A stretch of 64,000 nt of DNA from Kibdelosporangium sp. MJ126-NF4 (GCF_000826545.1 NZ_CDME01000001.1:51668-115667); one strand, 5' to 3'. Positions 7,193-16,373 are shown, numbered from the stretch's first letter. The notes: a model not told the origin generated them from the sequence alone. Numbers and translations are program-made.

Positions 7193-8091
7193 TGGGAAGT
7201 CTGCTATGGCTGGCGCTCGCCCTTGCGGTCGCCGGGGCGATGCTCAACGGCATCGGGGCGTTGTGGCAGAACACCGCTGTCCGTGACAAGCAGAACGGCA
7301 AGCTGGTCAGCATCGCCGCGTTGCTGGACCTGCTGCGCAACCGCCGTTGGCTGATGGGCCAGCTGGCCGTCGTGGTCGGCAGTGGTCTGCACTTCGGCGC
7401 CCTCGCGTTCGCGCCGGTCACGGTCATCCAGCCGATCGGTGTCCTCGGCATCGCGGTGACCACGGTCGCCACCGCCAGGCGGGACCGCAACAACCCGTCG
7501 CTCGGCACCTGGCTGGCGCTGGCCGCGATCGTGCTGGGAGTCGGCGGCTTCACCTCGCTGGCCGCGTCGAACGCCCAGGTCACGCGCGTCTCCGACGAGA
7601 CAGCGGTGCTGATCGCGATGATCGTCGGTCTGCTGCTGATGGTGCTGGGACTGGTCGGCAGCATCGGCCACGGCCTGGTGCGCTGCCTGGCGTTCGCGGC
7701 GGGCGGTGGGGTGGTGTTCGGCTTCGCCTCCGTGGTGATCAGGCTCGCGGCCCTCAGCCTCGAACACGGCAACCCCACCGACTTCCCGACCGGGTCGCTG
7801 ATCGGCGCGATCCTGTCCATCCCGGTCGCGGTCTGGTTCATCCAGCAGGCACACGCCAGTGGCCCGCCGGACCTCGTCGTGGCGGCGCTGACGCTGGCCG
7901 ACCCGATCGTCGCGATCGGCATCGGCTACGTGGCGCTCGGTGAAGGCGCGACGACGTCGACGATCGCGACACTGGCCGAACTGGTCTGCTTCCTGCTCGC
8001 CGCGCTGGGCATCGTGATGCTGCCGAGGATGCGGCGCAAGCAGGGCACGTCGACCGTCCACTCGCACGCGGCCCAGTACTCGGAGAGCTGA
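7192..8091 (+). CDS. DMT-superfamily (EamA-like) membrane transporter
   Basis: 299 residues with about nine to ten hydrophobic segments in the doubled arrangement typical of drug/metabolite transporters. The N-terminal MGSLLWLALALAVAGAML helix and the pattern VIQPIGVLG / LADPIVAIGIGY are typical of actinobacterial DMT permeases, some of which resemble NIPA magnesium transporters. The substrate is unknown. The last 20 residues are polar and His/Ser-containing. Its TGA stop shares one base with the next gene's ATG (8091), so the two are probably co-translated. Confidence 0.8.
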   Translation: MGSLLWLALALAVAGAMLNGIGALWQNTAVRDKQNGKLVSIAALLDLLRNRRWLMGQLAVVVGSGLHFGALAFAPVTVIQPIGVLGIAVTTVATARRDRNNPSLGTWLALAAIVLGVGGFTSLAASNAQVTRVSDETAVLIAMIVGLLLMVLGLVGSIGHGLVRCLAFAAGGGVVFGFASVVIRLAALSLEHGNPTDFPTGSLIGAILSIPVAVWFIQQAHASGPPDLVVAALTLADPIVAIGIGYVALGEGATTSTIATLAELVCFLLAALGIVMLPRMRRKQGTSTVHSHAAQYSES

Positions 8092-8912
8092 TGACCTTCC
8101 AGGCAGGCATCGTCGACACCAGTCTGAGTCGGCGACTGATCAAGGCACGCGCGCTGTACTGGGCGGCGTTCGTGGGTGTGCCACTGGTTCTCGCCGTCGT
8201 CGGGGCGCTGCTCGCCTACCAGCCGGAGGCGCTCGGCGTCCATGTGCGGAGGCCGTCGGTCAAGTCCTACGGGCTGGCGGTCGTGTTCGTGGTGATGGTC
8301 GTCGGTTCCGGCGCGATCGGCTGGTTGGTGCGCAACCGCCCGAGGGTGTGGGTCAACGTGGCGAGTGGGGTCGGGCTGGTCGTCGGCGCCCATTTCGGCC
8401 TGGTGGCGGTGATGGCTCTGCGGGCACAGGGCGCCATGGTGATGGTCTTCCTCGTCACGATGCTGTGCTGCTCGCTGGTCGCGTTCGCCGCACGCCGGGT
8501 CCTGCTGCACCCGTTGACGCCGGACCTGGCGGGAACGGCGCTGCACGTGCCGGTGTGGGTGCGGGGCAACGCTTCGGTGAGCCTGACGGTCGGTCATGAC
8601 AAACTCACCCTGCGCCGGACCAGCAAGTCGGCGAAGTTCGCCGTCAAGCACGAGCTTGGCCGGGTCCGTGCCATCGAGGTGGGCCAGTTCCCCGAGGACA
8701 CGCGGGTTTCGGTCACACTCGGCGACCCAGGGGAGCCCGACCCGGCCAAAGCCGACTTCGCGGCGGACGCGGGACCGACCCTCCGAGTGCGTTTTCCCGA
8801 TCACGTCATGGAGATCCCGGTGCGGGAGCCCGACGCGATGGCCGAGCTCCTGCGGCGGCGCGTGGACAGCGCCAAAATCAATGCCAGCCCGGCCGGGAAC
8901 TCCGTACTCTGA
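8091..8912 (+). CDS. Membrane protein of unknown function
   Basis: 273 residues. Four hydrophobic segments (about 22-42, 62-80, 86-106, 110-132) are followed by a soluble C-terminal half rich in short beta-type stretches (VSLTVGHDKLTLRR, TRVSVTLGD). I recognise no motif. The organisation, a small membrane domain plus cytoplasmic beta domain, is seen in many uncharacterised actinobacterial proteins. It overlaps the upstream permease by one base and ends 6 bp before the next ATG, so the three genes from 7192 to 9974 look like one operon. Confidence 0.7.
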   Translation: MTFQAGIVDTSLSRRLIKARALYWAAFVGVPLVLAVVGALLAYQPEALGVHVRRPSVKSYGLAVVFVVMVVGSGAIGWLVRNRPRVWVNVASGVGLVVGAHFGLVAVMALRAQGAMVMVFLVTMLCCSLVAFAARRVLLHPLTPDLAGTALHVPVWVRGNASVSLTVGHDKLTLRRTSKSAKFAVKHELGRVRAIEVGQFPEDTRVSVTLGDPGEPDPAKADFAADAGPTLRVRFPDHVMEIPVREPDAMAELLRRRVDSAKINASPAGNSVL

Positions 8913-8918
8913 GCGTTG

Positions 8919-9974
8919 ATGACCTTCGTGCCGGACGTCACTGATTCGGTCGGTCCGGCGCTGCGGGCCAAGCTGGGCACGCCGCGCCCGGTGCGACGCC
9001 TGGCCAGCAGCCCGCGCTCCAGGGTCTGGCTGGTCGAGTTCGACTCCGCGCCCGCCATCGTCAAACAGATCGTCGGCGAACCGGACGCCCTGGCGCGCTA
9101 CCACCGCGAGGTCACGGCGCTGGGCCTGGCCGCACGGGCACGCCAGCCGGTCGTGCCCACCGTGTTGGGCACCGATCCGCAGGCCCGCCTCCTGGTGCTG
9201 GAGTACCTCGATTCCCGCGCACCGGAGCAGGACTGGATGGTCGACTACGCGGTGGCCCTTGCCCGCCTGCACGCGACCACGACCAGACACGACAACGGGT
9301 CGTTGCCGCGGCACACCGGTCCCGGCTCGCGTGACGTCGCCGCGTTCCTCGCCCTGGCGCGCGAACTGGGCGTGACCGTTTCATCGCTCGCCCACACGCA
9401 GTTGGAGCAGCTGTGCGCGCGACTGGAGGCACGCGACGGGCATGCGCTTCTGCACGGCGACCCGTGCCCGGGAAACGACCTGCACACCGGCAACGGAGTG
9501 CGGTTCGTCGATCTGGAGCAGGCCGCCCTCGGTGACGGGCTGGTCGAGCTGGCCTACCTCCGGATCGGCTTCCCCACCTGCTGGTGCGTCACCAACACCC
9601 CCACGGTGCTGCGGGAGCAGGTCGAGCGCGCCTACCACGAGCAGTGGCTGGCCGAGACCGGCGGCGAACCAGCCGGTGACCTGGCCGACGCCTGCGTCGG
9701 ATGGCTGATCCAGGGCAACGCCTTGGTCGAACGGGCTCACCGCGACGGCGTCGACCACCTCGCCCGCGTCATGCACCGCGACTGGTCTTGGGGCACCACC
9801 ACTGCCCGCGGCCGTCTCCTGCACCGCACGGCCGTCGTCGCGGCCATCGCCGACAACAACACCCCGCTGGCCGAGATCGGCCGTCTGTGCCGCGGCCTGC
9901 ACGACACCATGGTGCGTCATTGGCCCGAGCTCACCGCGAATCCCGTGCCTGTCACGCGAACCCACACGTCCTGA
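8919..9974 (+). CDS. Aminoglycoside phosphotransferase-fold kinase
   Basis: 351 residues from ATG 8919 (a TTG sits just before it). It has the eukaryotic-kinase-like APH fold: an N-lobe lysine near K49 (AIVKQI), the Brenner catalytic motif H179-G-D181-PCPG-N186 and a metal-binding D198 (FVDLEQA). Members phosphorylate antibiotics, choline, sugars or other small hydroxyl compounds, and the substrate cannot be read from sequence. Nothing around it suggests antibiotic resistance. It is the third gene of a compact operon with two membrane proteins. Confidence 0.82.
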   Translation: MTFVPDVTDSVGPALRAKLGTPRPVRRLASSPRSRVWLVEFDSAPAIVKQIVGEPDALARYHREVTALGLAARARQPVVPTVLGTDPQARLLVLEYLDSRAPEQDWMVDYAVALARLHATTTRHDNGSLPRHTGPGSRDVAAFLALARELGVTVSSLAHTQLEQLCARLEARDGHALLHGDPCPGNDLHTGNGVRFVDLEQAALGDGLVELAYLRIGFPTCWCVTNTPTVLREQVERAYHEQWLAETGGEPAGDLADACVGWLIQGNALVERAHRDGVDHLARVMHRDWSWGTTTARGRLLHRTAVVAAIADNNTPLAEIGRLCRGLHDTMVRHWPELTANPVPVTRTHTS

Positions 9975-9982
9975 CCGGCCGC

Positions 9983-10012
9983 GCCCGGCCCGGGGTTCGC
10001 CCCGGGCCGGGC
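9983..10012. terminator. Bidirectional terminator hairpin between convergent genes
   Basis: GCCCGGCCCGGGG (9983-9995) and its perfect complement (10000-10012) enclose a TTCG tetraloop. It lies between the end of the kinase gene and the end of the leftward chitinase gene and can serve both. There is no U-tract, as is common in actinobacteria. Confidence 0.8.
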
Positions 10013-10023
10013 TGGTGCCGTGC

Positions 10024-10983
10024 TCAGCCGGTCACTGCCGCGTTGGCCTTGGTGAACTCCCATTGGGCCTGTGCGACTCCGCCGCAGTTGTTGCAGTCGC
10101 GGTTGACCGCCCAGAAGGACACCCTGGCCAGGTGGAGCGAGTTCGCCCAGCTGACGATCGAACGGAAGTTCGCCGGTGTCACGATCTCGCCGGTGTCCGT
10201 GCGGCCGTTCATCGACGAGAGGCCGGAACGGCGCCACGCCGCGTCGTCGGTGAGGCCGTAGACCGACTTCACCTTGTCCTTCAGGCCGGTGACCGAGCTC
10301 TTCGTCATCGCGACCATGTCGCCGCCCGAGCTGAAGTTGAACGGCATCACCGTCCAGACGTCGACCGGGGCCGCGAGGTCCTTCGCCCGTTGCACCAGTC
10401 GGTTGCCCCAGGTTTCCAGGCCACTGATCACCGCGGGGACGGTGATCACGATCTTCACCGCCGGGCGCTGCTGGCGGACGATCTTGAGCGCGTTCAGGAT
10501 CTTGTCCTGCACCGCCGCGTTGGAGAACTCGTCGGTGTTCTCGATGTCCAGGTCGATCGCGGTGAACTTGCCTGCGTCGATCACCTTCACGTACGCGCCC
10601 GCCAGCGCCTCAGCCGTCGAGCAGTAGGTGCCGAGCTTGTTGCCGGACCAGCCGCCGATCGACGGGATGGCGTCGCCGCCCGCCGCCCGGATCTGGTTCA
10701 CCCGCGTGATGTCCGCGCCGGTCAGCGACCGGTTGCCGTCCCACATCGGGTTGCAGGTGCGGTCGGACAGGATGAACGCCAGGGTGAACGCCTTGATCCC
10801 GGTCTGGGACATCACTGTCGTCGGGTTGGGTGGGTTGCTCCACTGGTAGAGGTAGGGAGCGGCCAGTATCGGATTCACTGCGGCATTCACTGCGACATTC
10901 CCGGCGGCGTTCGCCGCGGGGGCAAGGCCGACAACCGTGCTCACGGCTGCGGCCGCGACCAGAATGCGCCGCATGATCTTCAT
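10024..10983 (-). CDS. Secreted GH18 chitinase
   Basis: 319 residues from ATG 10983, chosen because GGAGG lies 5 nt upstream; an earlier in-frame start at 11016 lacks a site. An Arg-Arg signal peptide (MKIMRRILVAAAAVSTVV... ANAA) is followed by a single TIM-barrel domain. The GH18 catalytic signature is AIDLDIENTD, with the acid glutamate after two aspartates. GH18 enzymes cleave beta-1,4 GlcNAc linkages outside the cell. There is no chitin-binding module. The AIDLDIE form, rather than DGIDIDWE, puts it nearer the ChiD-like or actinobacterial single-domain group. A DasR-type operator lies about 100 bp upstream. Confidence 0.88.
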   Translation of the reverse strand: MKIMRRILVAAAAVSTVVGLAPAANAAGNVAVNAAVNPILAAPYLYQWSNPPNPTTVMSQTGIKAFTLAFILSDRTCNPMWDGNRSLTGADITRVNQIRAAGGDAIPSIGGWSGNKLGTYCSTAEALAGAYVKVIDAGKFTAIDLDIENTDEFSNAAVQDKILNALKIVRQQRPAVKIVITVPAVISGLETWGNRLVQRAKDLAAPVDVWTVMPFNFSSGGDMVAMTKSSVTGLKDKVKSVYGLTDDAAWRRSGLSSMNGRTDTGEIVTPANFRSIVSWANSLHLARVSFWAVNRDCNNCGGVAQAQWEFTKANAAVTG

Positions 10984-11079
10984 GTGTCCTCCAGCATGCA
11001 GGGGTGCGGAGTCCACCTCCGGTGTCTCAGGCGGCAGTCAACAATCCGGAGGCGGCCGACTACTGTCGGCACCACTGAC

Positions 11080-11095
11080 GGTGGACTAGACCAAT
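11080..11095. promoter_or_regulatory. Probable DasR-responsive element (dre)
   Basis: On the minus strand the core reads TGGTCTAGTCCA, one mismatch from the palindromic dre core TGGTCTAGACCA used by the GlcNAc-responsive repressor DasR. It sits 97-112 bp upstream of the chitinase start, and a TTGACA (minus strand, 11107-11102) adjoins it as a candidate -35. The divergent deacetylase starts 77 bp to its right, so it could affect both genes. Confidence 0.6.
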
Positions 11096-11171
11096 AGCGG
11101 CTGTCAAGAGGTAATGCCCCGGCCCCTGTTCCGATACCCGAGTGGACACCTCGCCACGAGAAGGGCCACCG

Positions 11172-11849
11172 ATGCCAGCCAAGGTCGTCAACCTAACCGT
11201 GCACGGCATCGGCAAGCCGCCGAGGGAGCTCGACCCCGGCGAGGACGGCACCTGGGTGACCGTCGAGCAGTTCGACCAGGTGATGGACGCCGTCGTCGGC
11301 AGGCCGGATGTGCGCGTCACGTTCGACGACGGAAATTCCTCCGACATCGAGATCGCCTTGCCCCGCCTGCTGGAACGCGGGCTGACCGCCGAGTTCTTCG
11401 TTCTCGCCGGACTTCTCGGCGAACCGGGCAGGCTGGACCGGGCCGACGTGCGCGAGTTGCTGGCCGCGGGGATGCGGATCGGGTCGCACGGCTGGTCGCA
11501 CCGGGACTGGCGGAAGGTCGACTTTCCCCAAGCGGTCGAGGAAATGGTCACCGCGCCCCATGTCCTCGCCGCGATCAGCGGCCAACCGGTCACCAGCGTG
11601 GCCGTGCCGTTCGGGTCCTACGACCGGTTGGTGTTGAGCCGGTTGCGCCATGCGGGCGCCGGGTTGGTCTACACGAGTGACGGTGGCACCGCTGCGCCGG
11701 ATTCGTGGCTGCAGGCCAGGACCAGCCTCCGGCACGACATCGATCCATCGTGGACGGCCGACGTGCTCGCCGGACAGCCCGGGTTGCGCCGGTCCGCGCG
11801 CAGAATTGCCGCAGGCGTGGTGAAACGCACCCGTGGCCCGGCGCGATGA
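11172..11849 (+). CDS. Polysaccharide deacetylase (NodB domain, CE4)
   Basis: 225 residues from ATG 11172, preceded by GAAGGG about 7 nt upstream. NodB motifs are present: TFDDG (metal-binding Asp) and SHGWSH (HxxxH metal ligands). CE4 enzymes remove N- or O-acetyl groups from GlcNAc-containing polymers. There is no signal peptide and the barrel is short, so it may act on a lipid-linked or cytoplasmic glycan intermediate. It is the first gene of a rightward set (deacetylase, GT2, GNAT-like protein) with an 8-bp gap to the next start, which ties it to polysaccharide assembly. Confidence 0.85.
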   Translation: MPAKVVNLTVHGIGKPPRELDPGEDGTWVTVEQFDQVMDAVVGRPDVRVTFDDGNSSDIEIALPRLLERGLTAEFFVLAGLLGEPGRLDRADVRELLAAGMRIGSHGWSHRDWRKVDFPQAVEEMVTAPHVLAAISGQPVTSVAVPFGSYDRLVLSRLRHAGAGLVYTSDGGTAAPDSWLQARTSLRHDIDPSWTADVLAGQPGLRRSARRIAAGVVKRTRGPAR

Positions 11850-11856
11850 GGTGGGC

Positions 11857-12759
11857 GTGAGAGTCGCCGTCGTCATCGTGACGTACAACAGCGCGAACGC
11901 CCTCGGTACGTGTCTCGCCTCGCTGCCCGCCGGGCTCGACGGTGTCGAGCTGACCGAGATCGTCGTCGCTGACAACGCTTCCCGTGATTCGACGTGCGAA
12001 ACTGCCAAGAACTTCACCGAGTTGCCGGTCCGTGTGGTCGAACTCGGCCGCAACGCTGGGTATGCGGCCGGTATCAACGCCGGAATCGCCTCACTCGGCA
12101 CGTATGACGCCGTTCTTGTGATCAACCCGGACGTGCGCGTCCGACCGGGCGCGGCGGCGAGGCTGGCCGAGGCGTTCGAGCGCCCGGGCGTCGGGATTGC
12201 CGCGCCCAAGCTGGAAAACCCGGACGGCAGCCTGCAGCCTTCACTGCGTCGTCCGCCGACCGTGCTGCGTGCGTGGGCGGAGGCCCTGATCGGTGGGAAC
12301 CGCGCGGGCCGGTGGGGAACGCTCGGCGAGCTGATCACCGATCCCCACCGGTACGACGTTCCCGGCCCTGCTGCCTGGGCCACGGGTGGCGTGCTGATGC
12401 TGTCCGCGGAGACGGTCCTGCGCGCGGGCCGGTGGGACGAGTCTTTCCTGCTGTACGGCGAGGAAACGGACTTCGCGTTGCGGGCCGAGCGGCTGGGCCT
12501 GCGGACGTGGTACGTGCCGGAAGCCGTGTTCGAACACGACGGCGGCGAGTCCGGGACCAACCCGATGCTGTGGTCGTTGCTCACCGTCAACCGAACCCGG
12601 GTGGTCCGGCGGCACTACGGTGTCGTTGCCTGGGCCGGGTATTTCGCGGCCGTCGTCGTCGGCGAGGGGATCAGGGCGCTGGCGGGCAGGCCGACAGCCA
12701 AGGCAGCGTTGCGATCGCTGCTGTTCCCGTCGAAGCGGCTCCGGGTGTTGCCGCAATGA
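11857..12759 (+). CDS. Family 2 glycosyltransferase (rhamnosyltransferase-like)
   Basis: 300 residues from GTG 11857, which follows GAGGTGGG; an earlier in-frame GTG at 11833 would overlap the previous gene. It has the GT-A fold: VVIVTYNS at the N-terminus, INPDVRV (DxD-equivalent), ATGGVLML and a late acidic motif (LLYGEETDF) typical of WbbL-type rhamnosyltransferases. There is no transmembrane segment, so it would act at the inner membrane face on lipid-linked sugar. The donor is inferred only from similarity. Confidence 0.88.
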   Translation: MRVAVVIVTYNSANALGTCLASLPAGLDGVELTEIVVADNASRDSTCETAKNFTELPVRVVELGRNAGYAAGINAGIASLGTYDAVLVINPDVRVRPGAAARLAEAFERPGVGIAAPKLENPDGSLQPSLRRPPTVLRAWAEALIGGNRAGRWGTLGELITDPHRYDVPGPAAWATGGVLMLSAETVLRAGRWDESFLLYGEETDFALRAERLGLRTWYVPEAVFEHDGGESGTNPMLWSLLTVNRTRVVRRHYGVVAWAGYFAAVVVGEGIRALAGRPTAKAALRSLLFPSKRLRVLPQ

Positions 12760-13754
12760 GGCTCGTACCTTTCGGATCGCTGTCGGACGACGACTTCGCG
12801 GCATGGCGGGCGATCAGGGACAGTGATTCCCGATGGGACAGTCCTTATTTCACGCCCGAGTACGTCGCCGCTGTCCATGATGGACGCCCGGTGGACGTTC
12901 TGCTCGGGGACGGTTTCGTCTGGCCGCTGCACAAGAACGGCGGTTCGGCGCGCCCGGCGGGCTCACCGGGCGCGGACTTCCAGGGGCCGCTTGTCGAGCC
13001 CGGCGTCCGGTTCTCACCGAAGGGTGTGCTCGCCGCGGTCGGCGTCCGGTCGCTCACGTTCGACCACCTGGTGGACGGATACCAGGATCTCGAGCCGTGG
13101 ATCGAGGAACGGCGGGTCTCGCCGTTCATGGATGTCACCGGCGGTCTGGACGGCTACGTCAAGCGGGTCGACAAAAGCGGCCGGGACAAGATGTCCGAGG
13201 CACGCAGGCTGACCAACAAGGCCGGTCGCGAGCTGGGTGAGCTGCGGTCGACCGTTCAGGCGACCGAAGGACTCGACCTCGTCGTCGCGTTGAAACGCGA
13301 GCAGTACGCGTCCACCGGGGCACGGGACCACTTCGCCGATCCGGCGAACCAGGAGCTGCTGTACCGGCTGCTGGATTCCGACCTGGGCATGCTGTCCACT
13401 GTGTACGCAGGGCCGCATCTGCTCGCCGCACACTTCGGCATCCGCTCCGGCGGCGTGCTGCACTGGTGGTTCCCGGTGTTCGAGCGGAAGTTCGGCAGCT
13501 ACTCGCCCGGCTGGATCCTGCTGCGCGAAGTCGTCTCGGCCGCGCCCGACCTCGGGATCACCCGCATCGACCTCGGCCGTGGCGAGGACGAGTACAAGCG
13601 CCGCGCGATGACCGGATCGTCCACTGTGTGCCTCGGCGCCATCACGTCCGGGCTGCGAACCTCGGCCCGGCGCGTCGGCCGAGCCGCTGTCACCGCGGCG
13701 AAGTCGTCGCCGATCGCCCCGCAGCTCAGGGCGATCGCGCGCAAGTTCCGCTGA
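12756..13754 (+). CDS. CelD/BcsL-type GNAT acyltransferase
   Basis: 332 residues. The ATG overlaps the preceding stop (ATGA). The C-terminal two thirds fit the Acetyltransf_6 (CelD/BcsL, FemAB-like) fold: MSEARRLTNKAGRELG, HFGIRSGGVLHWWFPVFERK and the conserved ending ITRIDLGRGEDEYKRR. Such proteins occur in cellulose and exopolysaccharide loci and are thought to transfer acyl groups to sugars or lipids. The short N-terminal region is specific to this group. It is the last gene of its operon, ending at a bidirectional terminator. Confidence 0.83.
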   Translation: MRLVPFGSLSDDDFAAWRAIRDSDSRWDSPYFTPEYVAAVHDGRPVDVLLGDGFVWPLHKNGGSARPAGSPGADFQGPLVEPGVRFSPKGVLAAVGVRSLTFDHLVDGYQDLEPWIEERRVSPFMDVTGGLDGYVKRVDKSGRDKMSEARRLTNKAGRELGELRSTVQATEGLDLVVALKREQYASTGARDHFADPANQELLYRLLDSDLGMLSTVYAGPHLLAAHFGIRSGGVLHWWFPVFERKFGSYSPGWILLREVVSAAPDLGITRIDLGRGEDEYKRRAMTGSSTVCLGAITSGLRTSARRVGRAAVTAAKSSPIAPQLRAIARKFR

Positions 13755-13756
13755 AA

Positions 13757-13806
13757 ACCTCGTGAGTGTTTAGGCCAGTTAGAACCGGCCGAAACACTCA
13801 CGAGGT
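13757..13806. terminator. Bidirectional terminator palindrome
   Basis: A long inverted repeat with outer stem ACCTCGTGAGTGTTT/AAACACTCACGAGGT and an inner GGCC/GGCC stem lies between convergent genes ending at 13754 and 13808. A near-copy sits at 50979-51027. Confidence 0.85.
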
Positions 13807-13807
13807 T

Positions 13808-15121
13808 CTAGCGGCCTAGGCCGGTCCAGGTGAAGCCCGCGCGGCGCAGGATGTCCTTGTCCAGCAGGTTTCGGGTGTCGACCACGATCGGGCTGCGGAC
13901 GGTCGAGGCCAGTTTGGACCAGTCGAGCGTGCGGAACTCCGGCCATTCGGTGAGAATCACCAGCGCGTCCGCTTCCTTGCCCGCCAGGTAGGGATCGTCG
14001 ACCACGGTCACCGAGCTGATCTCCGGGCGGAGGTTGTCCGAGCGCACGGCCGGGTCGTACGCGACGAGCTCGGCGCCCGCCTGACGCAGCAGCGCCGCGA
14101 CGGCAAGGGCGGGCGAGTCACGCAGGTCGTCGGTGTTGGCCTTGAACGTCAGTCCGTAGACGCCGAGGCGGACGTGCGACAGCGAGCCGCCGCGCTTGCC
14201 GGTCACCGCGAACCGGATCTTCTCCACGATCCGCTGGCGCTGCCGTTCGTTCGTGTCGATCGTGGCGCGCAGCAGCCGGAACTCGAAGTCGGCCGCGTCG
14301 GCGACCTGCAGCATCGCCGAGGTGTCCTTGGGCAGGCAGGACCCGCCCCAGCCGGGGCCGGGCGACAGGAACGCCTGGCCGATGCGCCGGTCGTAGCCCA
14401 TCCCCTCGGTGACGTCCGCGATGTTGGCGCCGAGGCGTTCACACAGTTCGGCCATGGCGTTCACATAGGACAGTTTCATCGCCAGGAAACAGTTCGCCGC
14501 GTACTTCACCAGTTCCGCGCTGGCCGCGTCGGTCAGTACCGTCGGCGCGCCGAGCCGGGCGTACAAAGCGGACACACGCTCGGCCGCGTCCTGCTCGTCG
14601 GAGCCGACCACGACCCGGTCGGGGTTGAGGAAATCCTCGACCGCCGTGCCCTCGCGGAGGAACTCGGGGTTGCTGACCACCGACACGTCCGAGCGGTGCA
14701 GCAGTTCGATGGTCCGCTGCGAGGTGCCGACCGGCACGGTGGACTTGTTGACGATCACCGTTCCCGGGTTGAGCAGGCCGCGGATCTCGTCGATGACCGA
14801 CTCGACGACCGCAAGGTCGGCGACACCGCCGACGCCCATCGGGGTCGGGACGCAGAGGTAGACGATCTCCGCGCCCTCTTCGTGCTCGGTGATCGCGGTC
14901 CTGGCGCCGACCACGAAGGACAGCCGTCCCGCCGCGAGGCCTTCGGCGACCAGTTCGGCCAGGCCGGGTTCGAGGATGTCCACCTCGGCCCGTCTCAGTC
15001 GGTCGATCTTCTGCGGATCCACGTCGCCGCACACCACCCGGTGGCCGAGTGACGCGAGGCAGGCGCCGGTGGTCAGGCCGACATAGCCGGTGCCGACCAC
15101 CGCGATGCGTCTGGCGAACAT
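13808..15121 (-). CDS. ugd: UDP-glucose 6-dehydrogenase
   Basis: 437 residues from ATG 15121, with AAAGG 8 nt upstream. NAD-binding GTGYVG is near residue 11. The three UDPG/MGDP dehydrogenase domains follow, with catalytic C262 in GGSCLPKD and K206 in ELVKYAAN. The enzyme oxidises UDP-glucose twice to UDP-glucuronate in the cytoplasm, supplying acidic sugar for polysaccharide. GDP-mannose dehydrogenases are related, but the actinobacterial pattern and length favour UDP-glucose. It is the last gene of a leftward operon starting at 19570, 10 bp after the GT4 gene. Confidence 0.9.
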   Translation of the reverse strand: MFARRIAVVGTGYVGLTTGACLASLGHRVVCGDVDPQKIDRLRRAEVDILEPGLAELVAEGLAAGRLSFVVGARTAITEHEEGAEIVYLCVPTPMGVGGVADLAVVESVIDEIRGLLNPGTVIVNKSTVPVGTSQRTIELLHRSDVSVVSNPEFLREGTAVEDFLNPDRVVVGSDEQDAAERVSALYARLGAPTVLTDAASAELVKYAANCFLAMKLSYVNAMAELCERLGANIADVTEGMGYDRRIGQAFLSPGPGWGGSCLPKDTSAMLQVADAADFEFRLLRATIDTNERQRQRIVEKIRFAVTGKRGGSLSHVRLGVYGLTFKANTDDLRDSPALAVAALLRQAGAELVAYDPAVRSDNLRPEISSVTVVDDPYLAGKEADALVILTEWPEFRTLDWSKLASTVRSPIVVDTRNLLDKDILRRAGFTWTGLGR

Positions 15122-15131
15122 GTAGTGCCTT

Positions 15132-16373
15132 TCAGACAACGGCCGGCCGTGACGGCGGCACGGACAGTTCCGGCGCGAGGCCGGTCAACGACTCGTAGAC
15201 ATCGACGTAGGCCCTGGCCTGTGGCCGCCAGTCGAGCACCGCCTCGGCCCGCTCACGTCCCGCGGTGCCGAGGTCCTTGCGCCTGGTCGGGTCGTCGAGC
15301 AGGTCGACGACGGCGTTGGCGAACCCGTCGGTGTCGCCCGGCTCCAGGTAGACAGCGCAGTCACCGGCCGACACGACCGTCTCGGTGAGACGGTAGGCGA
15401 CGACGGGCAGCGCGTACGCCATGTACTCCATCGTCTTGTTCATTGTGGACACGTCGTTGAGCGGGCTGAGCGGGTCCGCCGACAGCCCGAGCGACGCGGT
15501 GGAGAGGTAGTCCGCGATCTCCTTCGGCCCGACGCGGCCGGTGAAGGTCACGTAGTCGTCCATGCCGAGTTCGGTGCACTGCTTCTTGAGGTCCTCCAGG
15601 CAGTCGCCGAAGCCGAGCAGCGCGAACTGGACGTCCTCGCGGCCCTGTTCGCGGACGACCTTGTGTGCTATCTCCAGCACACCGTCGACGCCGTCCTGCG
15701 GGCCCATGATTCCCAGCCATGCCACCAGGTGCTCGCGGCCGTTGCGCAGCTCCGGCCTGGGCTCGCCCGGCTTCATCACGGACGTGTCCGGGCCGGAACG
15801 CACCACGGTCGTGTGCTCCGGTGGTACACCACCGCGTTCCCACGCGATCCGCTGGTAGGACTGGTTGGTGGAGATCACCCGGGCGGCGGTGTGAAAAGTC
15901 TTTCGTTCCAGCCAGTACAGCCCGGCGAGCTGAACACGGGCGGCGAGGCCCTTCGGTTCGCCGAACCGGGAGCGGAACACCTCGGGGTTGAGGTCGTGGT
16001 GGTCGAACACGAACTGCACGCCACGGGAGCGCCACAGCCGGGCGAGCGCCCAGTACGTGTCCGGCGGGTTACACGCCTGCATCACGTCGAAAGGCCGCCT
16101 GCGCCAGACCTTCAGCGTCAGTCTCGCGGTGCGCAGCCAGCAGTAGACGAACTCGAGCAGGTAGCCGAGCGCACCGTTGGCCTGCGGCGGCGGGGCGTAC
16201 TTGTAGATGTGGACACCGGACAACTCCTGGTATCCGGGATCGTTCGGCCCCTGTGGACAGATCACCGAGACGTCGAACCCGGCCGACGTGAGCGCCTGGC
16301 ATTCCAGCCAGACCCTGCGGTCCAAGGGAACCGGCAGGTTCTGCACGATGATCAGTACATGCCCACGATTCAC
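15132..16373 (-). CDS. Family 4 glycosyltransferase
   Basis: 413 residues from GTG 16373, preceded by GAGGG at 7 nt; an open frame continues 95 codons upstream without conserved sequence. It begins HVLIIVQNLPVPLDRRVW, a typical GT4 subfamily N-terminus, and has the C-terminal Rossmann domain with GIMGPQDGVDG and the donor-binding MAYALPVVAY region. It would transfer a sugar from an NDP donor at the cytoplasmic side. The interval to the gene upstream is about 170 bp, so it may have its own promoter. Confidence 0.87.
   Translation of the reverse strand: MNRGHVLIIVQNLPVPLDRRVWLECQALTSAGFDVSVICPQGPNDPGYQELSGVHIYKYAPPPQANGALGYLLEFVYCWLRTARLTLKVWRRRPFDVMQACNPPDTYWALARLWRSRGVQFVFDHHDLNPEVFRSRFGEPKGLAARVQLAGLYWLERKTFHTAARVISTNQSYQRIAWERGGVPPEHTTVVRSGPDTSVMKPGEPRPELRNGREHLVAWLGIMGPQDGVDGVLEIAHKVVREQGREDVQFALLGFGDCLEDLKKQCTELGMDDYVTFTGRVGPKEIADYLSTASLGLSADPLSPLNDVSTMNKTMEYMAYALPVVAYRLTETVVSAGDCAVYLEPGDTDGFANAVVDLLDDPTRRKDLGTAGRERAEAVLDWRPQARAYVDVYESLTGLAPELSVPPSRPAVV

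Noticed and set aside
10015..11097. Plus-strand frame opposite the chitinase
   Set aside because: Arg/His/Asp-rich shadow; the minus strand has the signal peptide, Shine-Dalgarno and GH18 motif.
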